DNA from: Syntrophomonadaceae bacterium | GTDB lineage: Bacteria > Bacillota > Dethiobacteria > DTU022 | DNA: 49,144 nt | Direction: 5' to 3' | NCBI GenBank assembly: GCA_007119965.1 | Contig: SKOR01000011.1 | Coordinates: 1 to 49,144 of the forward strand | Shown: one piece after another, positions 26,571 to 35,501 of the stretch | Position numbering within the stretch: position 1 is the first letter of the stretch | Layout: each line of letters opens with the position of its first letter | Program-made: the position numbers and the translations under genes | The notes under the pieces: generated by a model | The model's database searches: none | What the model was told of the DNA's origin: nothing | Seen by the model: only the letters and a program-made list of their open reading frames with translations

Positions 26571-28514
26571 TTATGGCCCTTCTTCTGCCGAATTACCCTG
26601 CAGGCGGGTATAATTAAGCAGGCCGCCTGCTTTTAATATCTTCAACTGCCTTGGTGAAAGCCTGTGTTCTGCCTCTATCACACAACCCCTGCCGACATGG
26701 TCAATAGATATTTTTGAGCCTTCCAGCTGATCACTGAGCTGATCAATTTGCAGTTCATCCCCGACAGATAATTTTTCATAGTCTGCAGGGTCATTAAAAA
26801 CAAGGGGCAGAATTCCGAAGTTCACCAGGTTTGCTTTATGAATGCGGGCAAAAGATTTTGCTAATACCGCTTTCACTCCCAGGGCCATCGGGGCCAGGGC
26901 GGCATGTTCGCGACTGGACCCCTGCCCGTAGTTTTCACCGGCTGCAATCAGCCCGCTGCCGTGCTCACGGGCCCTGGCCGGAAAATTGCAGTCCAGGGCA
27001 GCAAATACATGCTCACTTAGCGCCTCGATGTTCGAGCGCAGGGGCAGCACATTAGACCCGCCGGGCACAATATGGTCTGTAGTTATATTATCGTCAACAA
27101 CCAGTAAAACCTTAACCCCTATTTTTTCCGGTAAAGGCTGGTTTAAAGGAACCGGCCTGATATTCGGGCCGCGGACCAGCGAGACTGCGCGGCCATCTTC
27201 AGGAGGGGCGATCATCATCCGATCATCGATAACCGGGGTGTACTCTGCAGGCAGCAGGGGATAACTCCCAAGTTCACGGGGATCTGTCAACTCGCCCCGC
27301 AGGGCTGCCGCTGCCGCTGCCGCAGGCCCGGTTAAATATACTAAAGCATCTGCTGTCCCGCTTCTGCCTGCAAAGTTGCGGTTAAAAGTGCGCACTGAAA
27401 CAGCGCCTGAAGGCGGAGCCTGGCCCATCCCGATACATGGACCGCAGGCCGTCTCGAGAATCCTTGCTCCTGAACGAATCAGATCTTCGATTACGCCTTC
27501 ACGGGTCAGGCTGATTAAGACCTGTCGCGACCCGGGAGATACAACCAGGCTGACCCCGGGATGAACAACCCGACCTTTCATTGCCGCCGCAAGCAGACGC
27601 AAATCATGATAGGAGCCGTTGGTGCAGCTGCCTACAGCTACCTGGTCAACTTTAACCGGACCCAGTTCCCGAACCGGTTTAACGGAATCAGGACTGTGCG
27701 GTGCCGCTGCCAGGGGTTCAAGCTCGCCGAGGTTGATAGTGATTTCCCGTTCATAGCAAGCCTGTTGGTCAGCTTCTAGAGGCCGCCAGCTGTCTTCCCG
27801 TCCCTGGCTTCTTAGAAACTGAAGGGTGACCAGATCACTGGGGAAAATCGACGAGGTCGCACCCAGCTCAGCGCCCATGTTGGCAATAGTTGCCCTTTCG
27901 GGGACAGAGAGGTTTTCCAGGCCCGCCCCGCCATATTCAATTACCTTTCCGATCCCGCCCCTCACCGAAAGGCGGCGCAGTAATTCCAGAATAATGTCCT
28001 TTGCCCCAACCCACGGCGGCAGGGTTCCTTCCAGGTTTACCCTGAGCACTTCAGGCACAACCAGGTAGAAAGGGCCCCCGGCCATTGCCACGGCTACATC
28101 AAGTCCTCCTGCACCAATTCCGATCATACCCAGGCCTCCGGCTGTCGGTGTATGGCTGTCTGAACCGAGCAGGGTCTTACCCGGGGCCCCAAAACGTTCC
28201 AGGTGCACCTGGTGGCAGATGCCGTTGCCGGGCCTCGAGAACCAGGCCCCGAAACGGGCTGCGGCAGACTGCAGGTAACGGTGGTCATCGGCATTTTCAA
28301 AGCCATTTTGAAGGGTGTTGTGATCAACATAGCTGACAGACAGTTCAGTTTGAACTTTCTCCACACCCAGGGCTTCCAGCTGCAGGTAAGCCATGGTTCC
28401 CGTAGCATCCTGGGTCAGGGTCTGATCAATACAAACCGCAATTTCAGAACCCTTTTTAAGTTCGCCTTCCACCAAGTGCTCCTTCAGAATTTTATAAGTC
28501 AGATTATCTGCCAT
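26571..28514 (-). CDS. acn: Aconitate hydratase
   Basis: A 647-residue aconitase of the shorter clostridial type. The [4Fe-4S] cysteines are C297 (GSCTNGS), C357 and C360 (ACGPCIGMGQ); substrate-site motifs include GSDSHTPTAGGLG and the swivel-domain GSSREHAALAP. It interconverts citrate and isocitrate, for glutamate synthesis or a partial TCA cycle. Homoaconitase or isopropylmalate isomerase are less likely because both domains are in one chain of this length. ATG start with AAAGGTGG 6 nt upstream. No other TCA gene is in the window. Confidence 0.92.
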   Translation of the reverse strand: MADNLTYKILKEHLVEGELKKGSEIAVCIDQTLTQDATGTMAYLQLEALGVEKVQTELSVSYVDHNTLQNGFENADDHRYLQSAAARFGAWFSRPGNGICHQVHLERFGAPGKTLLGSDSHTPTAGGLGMIGIGAGGLDVAVAMAGGPFYLVVPEVLRVNLEGTLPPWVGAKDIILELLRRLSVRGGIGKVIEYGGAGLENLSVPERATIANMGAELGATSSIFPSDLVTLQFLRSQGREDSWRPLEADQQACYEREITINLGELEPLAAAPHSPDSVKPVRELGPVKVDQVAVGSCTNGSYHDLRLLAAAMKGRVVHPGVSLVVSPGSRQVLISLTREGVIEDLIRSGARILETACGPCIGMGQAPPSGAVSVRTFNRNFAGRSGTADALVYLTGPAAAAAAALRGELTDPRELGSYPLLPAEYTPVIDDRMMIAPPEDGRAVSLVRGPNIRPVPLNQPLPEKIGVKVLLVVDDNITTDHIVPGGSNVLPLRSNIEALSEHVFAALDCNFPARAREHGSGLIAAGENYGQGSSREHAALAPMALGVKAVLAKSFARIHKANLVNFGILPLVFNDPADYEKLSVGDELQIDQLSDQLEGSKISIDHVGRGCVIEAEHRLSPRQLKILKAGGLLNYTRLQGNSAEEGP

Positions 28515-28540
28515 TCATAAAGCACCACCTTTAAAAATTA

Positions 28541-28595
28541 GTATCTTCCCAGTTAACCTGCAGATCCGGATCCCCTTGGAGACGCTAGCAGGTAC
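28541..28595. repeat. Intergenic quasi-palindromic repeat, copy 4
   Basis: 55 nt beginning GTATCTTCCCAG, with TAACCTGCAGATCCGGATCC in the centre, and ending TAGCAGGTAC. The best reference copy: it aligns without gaps to the minus strand of 8015-8069. It lies between the MFS gene and acn. Confidence 0.75.
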
Positions 28596-28600
28596 AAAAC

Positions 28601-29764
28601 CTACCTGACAGTTGCCCTGTATAATTTTTGCTTTAATAAATTGCCTAAAACCGGCAGCAGCATAATCACCGCACAGAGCATGAATATCGCCTGAAAATCA
28701 AACCAGGACAGCAATATCCCGACCGTAACCGCTCCGACGACAATCCCCAGGTCAAAAGCAGTAGTAAATGTCGCCATACCGACTCCCCGTTCCATCACGG
28801 CCAGGCGGTCAGCTGCCATGGCCATGACGGATGAATGGCCGGACCCGAACCCGATACCCAGGACAAATGCGCTTAGCAAAAATTGCGGGACAGTTACAGC
28901 TGTGGCGATCATCACCATCGAAGCGGCAGCGACAACCAGGGCAGGTAAAAATATCACTGAGCGCCCGTAACGATCGGACAGGCGCCCCGCCGCAGGACGG
29001 GAAAACACGGTGGTCAGGGCAAATATGGTAAAGAAGTAACCGACCGCCTGGAGATCGCGAACCTCTCCGAGCAGGGGCAAAAATGTCAGGATAACCCCGA
29101 GATTAAAAGTCATGCAGAATATGATCAGCGATGGAAAAATAACCTTTTGCAGTAAAAGGGGGGTTTTTTCCGTGCCGCTTTTATCAAATTCCGGCTCCCT
29201 GACCAGCGCCCCGCAGAACAGGGCCAGCAGTGCGGCAACCGAGGCGACCAGGAACAGCAGCAGGTAATCAGCCGAAGTTGCAACCCTGAGGTATTCTCCG
29301 AGAACCGGGGCAGTAGCCAGCGAGGCCGGCGGGGCCATCCCCATTAAACCGACTACGGCGCCACGTTTGCCCGGGGGAGCAAGATCAAGGGTCAGGGTAT
29401 TGAAGGCCAGCAAAAAGGCTCCCCACCCGAAGCCCTGGATTGCCCGAAAGACAAACAGCAGGGGCAAAGATGGTAAAAGGAGCAAGCCCAGGCCTCCCGC
29501 GGCATATAAAGATATGCCCATCACCAGCAGGCGTTTCCTGCCCTTCCTGTTCAGGTCCCGGCCCTGGAACGGGCGCAGAATAATGGAACAAAAGGTAAAC
29601 AGGCCCATCAGCATGCCAACCGAAGCTTCCGCCCCCCCGACGTGAAGAACATAGAACGGAAGAATCGGTATATAGTAGTCAAGCGCAAAAAAGAGGAAAA
29701 ATATTGCCCCGAAGAGGACCATAAAATTAAAGGATACGATCTTTTCGTTAGGCTCTTTTATCAT
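28601..29764 (-). CDS. MFS transporter, substrate unknown
   Basis: A 387-residue major facilitator with about 12 membrane helices. The loop 2-3 signature survives as GRDLNRKGRKRLLVMG and the second-half counterpart as GRLSDRYGRSVIFLP; the helix-5 region GMAPPASLATAPVLGEYL resembles the drug/H+ antiporter motif C. This suggests an exporter, but the substrate cannot be named. ATG at 29764 has GGAGAAGG 4 nt upstream; the open frame reaches back to a TTG that overlaps the apgM stop. It follows apgM closely and is likely co-transcribed. Confidence 0.85.
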   Translation of the reverse strand: MIKEPNEKIVSFNFMVLFGAIFFLFFALDYYIPILPFYVLHVGGAEASVGMLMGLFTFCSIILRPFQGRDLNRKGRKRLLVMGISLYAAGGLGLLLLPSLPLLFVFRAIQGFGWGAFLLAFNTLTLDLAPPGKRGAVVGLMGMAPPASLATAPVLGEYLRVATSADYLLLFLVASVAALLALFCGALVREPEFDKSGTEKTPLLLQKVIFPSLIIFCMTFNLGVILTFLPLLGEVRDLQAVGYFFTIFALTTVFSRPAAGRLSDRYGRSVIFLPALVVAAASMVMIATAVTVPQFLLSAFVLGIGFGSGHSSVMAMAADRLAVMERGVGMATFTTAFDLGIVVGAVTVGILLSWFDFQAIFMLCAVIMLLPVLGNLLKQKLYRATVR

Positions 29765-29787
29765 ATAACCTTCTCCGCTCCCTGTGT

Positions 29788-31005
29788 TCAATTGGAACGG
29801 CCTAAAAAGAGATCCATCATCCTGTAACCTTCCCCGAGCAGCAAACCGCTTTCGGCAGCACAGGTTTCGTCGAAGGTACGGCCCCGGTTAAGCCCGGGGT
29901 CGGTGCTGCGGTAAATAGCAAAAGGCACCGCTTCGCTGGTATGTGTCCCCAGCGAAAGCGGTGTGGCGTGATCTGTAACCAGCAGGATGCTGTAATCCAG
30001 GCCGCTCTGGTCCAGTTCCTGCCGGGCTGCTTTGACCACCAGTTCATCAATCAGTTCAATTGCCTTGATTTTGTTTTCAGTTTCAAAACGATGAGAGCAT
30101 TCATCCGGCGCTTCAATGTGGAGATAAACAAAATCGCTGCCCTGCTTTAAGGCATCAAGGGAAGCCCTGACTTTTCCCCGGTAATTTGTATCGATATAAC
30201 CCGTTGCACCCTCCACTTCAACCGGATCCAGGCCTGCAAACAGGCCGAGGCCCTTGATCAGGTCAACAGCTGATACAACCGAACCCGTCAGACCGTATTT
30301 TTCGGCATAAGTGGGGATCGATGGCCTGCGCCCCGCGCCCCAGATCCAGATCGAGTTGGCAGGGTTTAAACCTTTTTCAACCCGCTTCCTGTTAACCGGA
30401 TGTTCGGCCAGGGCAGAGTAACTCTTTTCCATGATCTGCCTGATCCGGGCCCCGTTTTTACCGCCCGGAAGGTAATCCCCGATTTTCTGACCGCTTATAT
30501 CGTGTGGGGGGGTCAACTGCCAGCTATCAGGCGCCCCGTGCCAGACCATCAGGTGGCGGTAGCGAAAACCGGTGTGAAAATTAATATCTTCGGAAGCAAA
30601 AGCTGCTTTAACTGCATCAATCAGCTCAGCAGCTTCATGATCGGATATTTCACCGGCACAGTAATCGTCCATTGTTTTCTCAGGATAAGGTTGCTCGGCA
30701 GAAAGTGTCACCAGGTTGCAGCGAAAAGAAACGTCTTCAGGGCCGAGGTCCACACCGAGGCTGATCGCTTCGAAAGGCGAACGGCCCGTGTAATACTGCA
30801 GGGGATCGTAACCCATCACTGAAAGATTGGCAGTATCACTGCCCGGCGGCAGTCCTTCCGGAATTGTCTGCACCAGGCCGAGGAGGCCTTCCTCAGCAAG
30901 GCGGTCAAAGTGGGGAGTCCGGGCATACTGCAGGGCTGTTTTATGATCAAGCTCTTCCATGGGGTAATCAGCCATGCCATCTCCGACAATAACTAAATAT
31001 TTCAA
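29788..31005 (-). CDS. ApgM-family phosphotransferase; possible homoserine kinase
   Basis: A 405-residue member of the alkaline-phosphatase-like superfamily, archaeal-type phosphoglycerate mutase branch: MKYLVIVGDGMADYP (metal site), PPGSDTANLSVMGYDP with the catalytic Ser, HIEAPDECSH, and LVTDHATPLSLGTHT. ApgM itself interconverts 3- and 2-phosphoglycerate. A subgroup in Firmicutes and other bacteria that lack ThrB lies beside threonine genes and is proposed to be homoserine kinase. The head-to-head position with thrC favours that role here, and no other homoserine kinase is in the window. TTG start with AAGGAG about 12 nt upstream. The two functions cannot be separated by sequence reading alone. 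Confidence 0.8.
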   Translation of the reverse strand: MKYLVIVGDGMADYPMEELDHKTALQYARTPHFDRLAEEGLLGLVQTIPEGLPPGSDTANLSVMGYDPLQYYTGRSPFEAISLGVDLGPEDVSFRCNLVTLSAEQPYPEKTMDDYCAGEISDHEAAELIDAVKAAFASEDINFHTGFRYRHLMVWHGAPDSWQLTPPHDISGQKIGDYLPGGKNGARIRQIMEKSYSALAEHPVNRKRVEKGLNPANSIWIWGAGRRPSIPTYAEKYGLTGSVVSAVDLIKGLGLFAGLDPVEVEGATGYIDTNYRGKVRASLDALKQGSDFVYLHIEAPDECSHRFETENKIKAIELIDELVVKAARQELDQSGLDYSILLVTDHATPLSLGTHTSEAVPFAIYRSTDPGLNRGRTFDETCAAESGLLLGEGYRMMDLFLGRSN

Positions 31006-31070
31006 GTGTTGGTCACGCTCCTTTTATTAAATTAGGACACCTCTTCAGAAAAGCGGCAAACTGTGCCTTG

Positions 31071-31099
31071 AAAATACCTTGTTCAAAACTTTTTGTCAA
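31071..31099 (-). promoter_or_regulatory. Promoter of the apgM-like gene
   Basis: On the minus strand TTGACA (31099-31094), 17-nt spacer, TATTTT (31076-31071). The leader to the TTG start is about 60 nt. Confidence 0.7.
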
Positions 31100-31128
31100 G
31101 GGAAGCTGCTTGCCGGCAAGGGCTTCCC
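31100..31128. other. Strong nested inverted repeat in the apgM-thrC divergent region
   Basis: GGGAAGC-TG-CTTGCC directly followed by GGCAAG-GGCTTCCC: a 12-bp perfect palindrome (CTTGCCGGCAAG) inside a 7-bp outer stem. It touches the -35 of the apgM-like promoter, so it could be an operator for this region. The remainder of the 390-nt gap (31006-31396) holds only repeat copy 5 and no gene; no T-box signature was seen. Confidence 0.5.
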
Positions 31129-31318
31129 GGGCTGCCGGGAAAAAGAAATTTTGTGCCCTGTGCCCTGTCAATTATACGCGGTTGAGTGCCGGCCGGCTGC
31201 AAAAAATTCTATGAAAAAGAAAACATTTTAGTACCATGGCCAGCGCCGGCTTACGTTGCCAGGTTCTGCCTTTTATGATACAACAATACCTGACAGGGCA
31301 CTTATAATAATTGCAGTT

Positions 31319-31373
31319 GCTTCGCCTGCAGCTGCCGGAAGATTCGGATCCTTTTAGAGATTTGAGCAGGTAC
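31319..31373. repeat. Intergenic quasi-palindromic repeat, copy 5
   Basis: The right 33 nt (31341-31373) match copies 1 and 4 (GATTCGGATCC...GAGATTTGAGCAGGTAC); the left part is divergent. It ends 10 nt before the thrC ribosome-binding site. Confidence 0.65.
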
Positions 31374-31396
31374 CAATTATATTAGGAGGCTGAACA

Positions 31397-32893
31397 GTGC
31401 GCTATTACAGTACCCGGAACCAGGGCAATTATACGTCATCGGCAGAGGCTATCAAACAGGGTTTGGCTCCGGACGGCGGTCTTTATGTTCCTTCATCCAG
31501 GGCAGTGCCTTTTAAAACCGACAACCTTCCTGCCGGCAGCTACAACGAAATAGCCGCCGCTGTATTCAAACTTTTCCTGACCGATTTTGACAGCGCTGAT
31601 CTGGAAAAAGCGATTGCTGCCGCTTATAACGAGGCAAACTTCGCCCACCCTTCAATAACCCCGCTGCGCAAACTTTCTGCCGACCTTTTTATGATGGAAC
31701 TCTGGCACGGCCCGACCTGCGCTTTCAAAGATATTGCCCTGCAAATATTGCCACACCTCCTGAACACTGCGGTCAGGATTACCGGCGAACAATCAGAGAT
31801 AGTCATTTTAACGGCCACTTCCGGTGATACAGGCAAATCAGCCCTGGAGGGGTTCAGCAACGTTCCCAATACGAAGATTATCGTTTATTTTCCCGCAGGT
31901 GGGGTCAGCGAGGTACAGCAGCTGCAAATGACAACCCAGGAAGGCCGTAACGTCGGTGTCGCCGCTGTACATGGCAACTTTGACGATACCCAGAACGGGG
32001 TTAAGGAAATTTTCAACGATCGGAGGTTAACCGGCCAGCTGGCAGAAGCCGGTTACCGCCTTTCATCAGCCAATTCGATTAACTGGGGCCGCCTGCTGCC
32101 GCAAATAGTTTACTATTTTGCTGCTTACCATGATCTGGTCAGCAGCGGGGACCTGCGACCCGGAGATATGATAAATTTTGTTGTCCCGACAGGTAACTTC
32201 GGCAACATCCTGGCCGGTTACTACGCCCGTGAACTTGGCCTGCCGGTAAACCGGCTGATCTGTGCAGCCAACAGCAATAATGTCCTCTCCGATTTTATTA
32301 ACACCGGCATTTACCAGAGCCGCAGGCCGCTGCACCGGACCTGTTCCCCGTCAATGGATATCCTGGTTTCGAGCAACCTGGAGAGGTTGTTGTTTGAATT
32401 AACCGATCATCAAGCGGGAGTGATTACCGGGTGGATGGAGCAATTGATGAAAAACGGCGAATACAAGCTCGATAAAGGGACTTTAACAAAACTGCAGGAC
32501 CTTTTTTGGGCTGACTACGCCGATGACCGGGAAACCCTGCAAACCATTGCCGACAACTACAGGGAGTTTGATTACCTGATCGATACCCATACGGCAGTTG
32601 CCCGGGCCGTCCTCCGGAAATACCGCGCCCGGGAAGAAGACGGCTGCCTTTCAGTAATCCTTTCTACCGCGAACCCTTTTAAATTCAGCGGCAGTGTTAT
32701 CAGGGCTCTTTATGACAGCGAAATGTACCGCGGCGTATCCGAGCTTGACCTGCTAAATATCCTATCCCTTAAAACAAATAACCCGGTACCCCCCGGCCTG
32801 GCGGCACTGGCAGGCAAACCGGTTAAACACAAGCAGGTGATCGAGCGCCATAATATGCGCGACCACCTGCTTAGCACTTTGGAGCTTATTTAG
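31397..32893 (+). CDS. thrC: Threonine synthase
   Basis: A 498-residue long-form (class I) threonine synthase, converting O-phosphohomoserine to threonine with PLP. The start MRYYSTRNQG and APDGGLYVP are typical; PLP lysine K111 lies in PTCAFKDIALQ, and the phosphate-binding loop is ATSGDTGKSAL. GTG start with TTAGGAGG 7 nt upstream. Divergent from the ApgM-like gene, which may supply its substrate. The leader carries an intergenic repeat. Confidence 0.95.
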   Translation: MRYYSTRNQGNYTSSAEAIKQGLAPDGGLYVPSSRAVPFKTDNLPAGSYNEIAAAVFKLFLTDFDSADLEKAIAAAYNEANFAHPSITPLRKLSADLFMMELWHGPTCAFKDIALQILPHLLNTAVRITGEQSEIVILTATSGDTGKSALEGFSNVPNTKIIVYFPAGGVSEVQQLQMTTQEGRNVGVAAVHGNFDDTQNGVKEIFNDRRLTGQLAEAGYRLSSANSINWGRLLPQIVYYFAAYHDLVSSGDLRPGDMINFVVPTGNFGNILAGYYARELGLPVNRLICAANSNNVLSDFINTGIYQSRRPLHRTCSPSMDILVSSNLERLLFELTDHQAGVITGWMEQLMKNGEYKLDKGTLTKLQDLFWADYADDRETLQTIADNYREFDYLIDTHTAVARAVLRKYRAREEDGCLSVILSTANPFKFSGSVIRALYDSEMYRGVSELDLLNILSLKTNNPVPPGLAALAGKPVKHKQVIERHNMRDHLLSTLELI

Positions 32894-32931
32894 CTTCTCC
32901 GCCGAGTAGCCTTCCGGCAGTTGCCTGCTTT

Positions 32932-34284
32932 CTATTCATGATTATCCGCAGGCAGTGGGGCGTTTTCAAGAGGCTGTACCGCCCCAAAACGGGTAACCAG
33001 GGCTGCGCCGACGGCCAGGACAAAAACCGCAAACGAAACCAGTGAGCCCAACAGGGGCACCATGCTGACCAGGCCGACTAACAGCACACCAAGAGCGATT
33101 GCGCCCAGCGGGTTAACCCTGGCAGAAGAAGCAGGGCCGATAACTTTACTGCCAACCAGGTTGACAATGCCTGTATAACCCAGTATAGCGGCCGCCGCCA
33201 GGAAAATAATCTCGACCAGGATCAGCGGTATACCGATAATTGTTAAGGCCAGCAGAATCATCAGAGGAACAGCCAGGATCGCTGCCAGGATCCCCCACCC
33301 GATTACGGGTCCCGTTTTTTCTGCCACAGCTTCCCCCGCAGCCTTAACCTGCCTCGGGAAGAGGGTATGGGTGAGAGCCGCAAGGGCAAACATAATCAGC
33401 ATATTAATGACGCCCCGGGCGAAGCTGCCTTCAATTCCCATGAAAAAAAAGGGAAAGAACGGCCAGGTTCTTTCCCTGGCCACATGCGGCATAAAGTCTA
33501 CATTGCGCAGTACGCTGTTCACCGTGTAGACAACCCGTTCGGCAATTCCTTCCCCTAAACCCCTTTCCAGGCCGTCGAAGTAATACCCGTTATCGCCTGC
33601 GCCGTTTTCAACTTCTTCTCCGCTGACTACTTCGCCAACCTCAATTGAGCCCGCCGATGCAGTGTCAGCTTTATTGATCGTGCCCCGTCCCACATGTACC
33701 TCTCCCGTAACATAAGCTTCCGGGCCGAGTTCAACTACGCCCTGGTCCAGGGTGACATCGCCCTCAACTATACCGTTGATATAAAGGTTTCCGGCTTTGC
33801 TGTTTACATCGCCGGCAACAACGCCGCTTATATGCAGATCACCGACACCTGAAACGATATCGCCGCCAACTGCACCGTTAACCCAGATTACCCCCATGTC
33901 TGAACCCAGGCTGCCGCCGACAGAACCATCTACAATTACTTCACCCATCCGGGCCCGGACATCTTTACTAATGTTGCCGTTGATAATAACCTGGCCCATG
34001 TTCGTATCTACGTTACCGTCGACATCCCCGTCTATAGTAACCTGCCCCATATTACTACTCACATTGCCGTTAATGACACCGAGGACGCTTAGTTCGCCCA
34101 GGTTAAGGGTCACATCCCCATTCACCGTCGTGCCCCGCGGTATGATCAGATTGCCGACAGCCTTATTAATATCTTCATTAATGGTAACTTCATTTTCTGC
34201 GCCTGCGGCCCCTGAGAACAGGAACCCGGACACAAAAGTAAACACAAGAACCATCGTCAGTAACACAAAGAGCTTTTTATCCAT
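32932..34284 (-). CDS. Secreted beta-solenoid (polymer-forming-like) protein with C-terminal membrane domain
   Basis: A 450-residue protein from ATG at 34284 (GGAGGG upstream; 28 more codons are open). It has a signal peptide (1-28, ending SGAAGAEN) and about eight imperfect repeats of roughly 18 residues between about 30 and 195 (GNVSSNMGQVTIDGDV, GNVDTNMGQVIINGNI and similar). These resemble bactofilin/polymer-forming right-handed beta-helix repeats, here apparently exported. An acidic linker and about four membrane helices follow (about 280-430). Bactofilins are usually cytoplasmic, so this is a different architecture. Function unknown; an envelope role is likely. Confidence 0.75.
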   Translation of the reverse strand: MDKKLFVLLTMVLVFTFVSGFLFSGAAGAENEVTINEDINKAVGNLIIPRGTTVNGDVTLNLGELSVLGVINGNVSSNMGQVTIDGDVDGNVDTNMGQVIINGNISKDVRARMGEVIVDGSVGGSLGSDMGVIWVNGAVGGDIVSGVGDLHISGVVAGDVNSKAGNLYINGIVEGDVTLDQGVVELGPEAYVTGEVHVGRGTINKADTASAGSIEVGEVVSGEEVENGAGDNGYYFDGLERGLGEGIAERVVYTVNSVLRNVDFMPHVARERTWPFFPFFFMGIEGSFARGVINMLIMFALAALTHTLFPRQVKAAGEAVAEKTGPVIGWGILAAILAVPLMILLALTIIGIPLILVEIIFLAAAAILGYTGIVNLVGSKVIGPASSARVNPLGAIALGVLLVGLVSMVPLLGSLVSFAVFVLAVGAALVTRFGAVQPLENAPLPADNHE

Positions 34285-34461
34285 ATTCTTTAACCCTCCA
34301 CTGTTCTTATCTTGTTTAAAATCAAAACCTCCAGGGTTACCAGCGCTGCTATAACCGTGATCACCCACACCGGCTCAAAAATATGAAGCCAAAAAAAGAG
34401 TCGACCAAGAAGCTGATCAGGTGGGTTATGCCGCCGGTCTATTGCGGCCACAACTGTCTAA

Positions 34462-34499
34462 ATTTTTAAATTAAAATAACCGGCCAGTACAAGCCGGTT
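34462..34499 (-). terminator. Intrinsic terminator after the DapF-like gene
   Basis: On the minus strand AACCGGC, 8-nt loop, GCCGGTT (34499-34478), followed by an A/T-rich run beginning ATTTTAATTT. It probably ends the serA-grx-FTR-dapF-like unit. Confidence 0.7.
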
Positions 34500-34525
34500 G
34501 AGCTGAACGAGAACCGGGCAGGCGA

Positions 34526-35467
34526 TTAAAGGATAGCCTGCCCGACCGAGGTAACTTCAACCCGGCTGTGCGAAAAAGCAGCAGCATTAATGGTGCCGTT
34601 ATCAATTTTTATTTCAAGAGCAGTTATTTCAGGGCCGCCGAGTTCAATGCCGCCGCCTGACTCCAGGTTTAATGCAACCAGGCCGTTTTGATCGGGTTTG
34701 AGGTGCTTCAGTTCTCCCCAGGCCAGGAGGGCTATGCCGAGCGCGACAGAACCGGTCCCGCAGGATGGCTCAATAAAGCCATCAGGAACGTAATGTGGGT
34801 AGACCACCCTTAAATGACCGCCTTGCTCGGGGTTCCAATCATAAACTACAACGTTGGGCTCTATTTCCCCGGTTTGCTCCTGAAATTCATGTTGTATTTC
34901 AAACAAGGCCTGGCAGGTTTCACGATCCCAACCCCTGAAATCGGCATCCGGGTAAACTTCTTTAAAACGATCGGCATTGACAACCAGGAATTTTCCGGCC
35001 TGCATAACCTCAATCCCTTTATAATTGAGGTGGCCGACACCCTGTTCATAACTCAGGTTAAGAAAGCACTCCATGTCGGTCCTGATTCGCAGGGCCTTTC
35101 GCTCATGAACATCGATAATTAAGTTTGTAGGACCGCAATCAGTGTGCAGCAGAACCTCTGATGTCGGTTCACCCTGCTCGATTCCGAAAAGCTCTCCGAG
35201 TTCCGTCTCGATCAGGGCCGCACCGAGGACCTGTGTAAAGCCGCCGCAGGCGCTGATAAAACAGGGCAAAGATGGTTCGGCTATTTTTACTTCAATCTGG
35301 CCTGGTTTGCCGGTCGGGTAAAGTATCCCCGCTTCGTGAGCATGAAGATAATTGGGGCCCATTAGCTTAACGGCAGTTTCAAGCTCATGACCGATCGGAA
35401 CCTGGTCACCGCGCAGCAGGATAATCAGGTTGCCACCCATGTGGCCGCGGACAAAGTCAAGTTTCAT
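34526..35467 (-). CDS. DapF-like (PLP-independent racemase/epimerase fold) protein
   Basis: A 313-residue protein with two half-domains, each ending in a motif like that of diaminopimelate epimerase. The second half has EPSCGTGSVALGIAL with C236, the classical Cys of DapF and proline racemase-type enzymes. The first half has FISACGGFTQVLG with C74 in place of the usual CGNG(A/S)R. Both candidate catalytic cysteines are present, so activity is plausible, but the first motif is altered enough that lysine-pathway DapF is unlikely. Relatives include histidine racemases of metallophore synthesis. It lies 52 nt after the FTR gene. Substrate unknown. ATG start with GAGGAA upstream. Confidence 0.7.
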   Translation of the reverse strand: MKLDFVRGHMGGNLIILLRGDQVPIGHELETAVKLMGPNYLHAHEAGILYPTGKPGQIEVKIAEPSLPCFISACGGFTQVLGAALIETELGELFGIEQGEPTSEVLLHTDCGPTNLIIDVHERKALRIRTDMECFLNLSYEQGVGHLNYKGIEVMQAGKFLVVNADRFKEVYPDADFRGWDRETCQALFEIQHEFQEQTGEIEPNVVVYDWNPEQGGHLRVVYPHYVPDGFIEPSCGTGSVALGIALLAWGELKHLKPDQNGLVALNLESGGGIELGGPEITALEIKIDNGTINAAAFSHSRVEVTSVGQAIL

Positions 35468-35501
35468 TATTATAGATTCCTCGCTTACCGATTATTATCA
35501 T

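Noticed and set aside
28601-29791. N-terminal extension of the MFS transporter to the TTG at 29791
   Set aside because: It would overlap the upstream stop codon and has no ribosome site, while ATG 29764 is preceded by GGAGAAGG.
31006-31396. T-box or threonine attenuator upstream of thrC
   Set aside because: No AGGGTGG-type T-box sequence and no run of Thr/Ile codons in a leader peptide; only a palindrome, a promoter and a repeat copy are visible.
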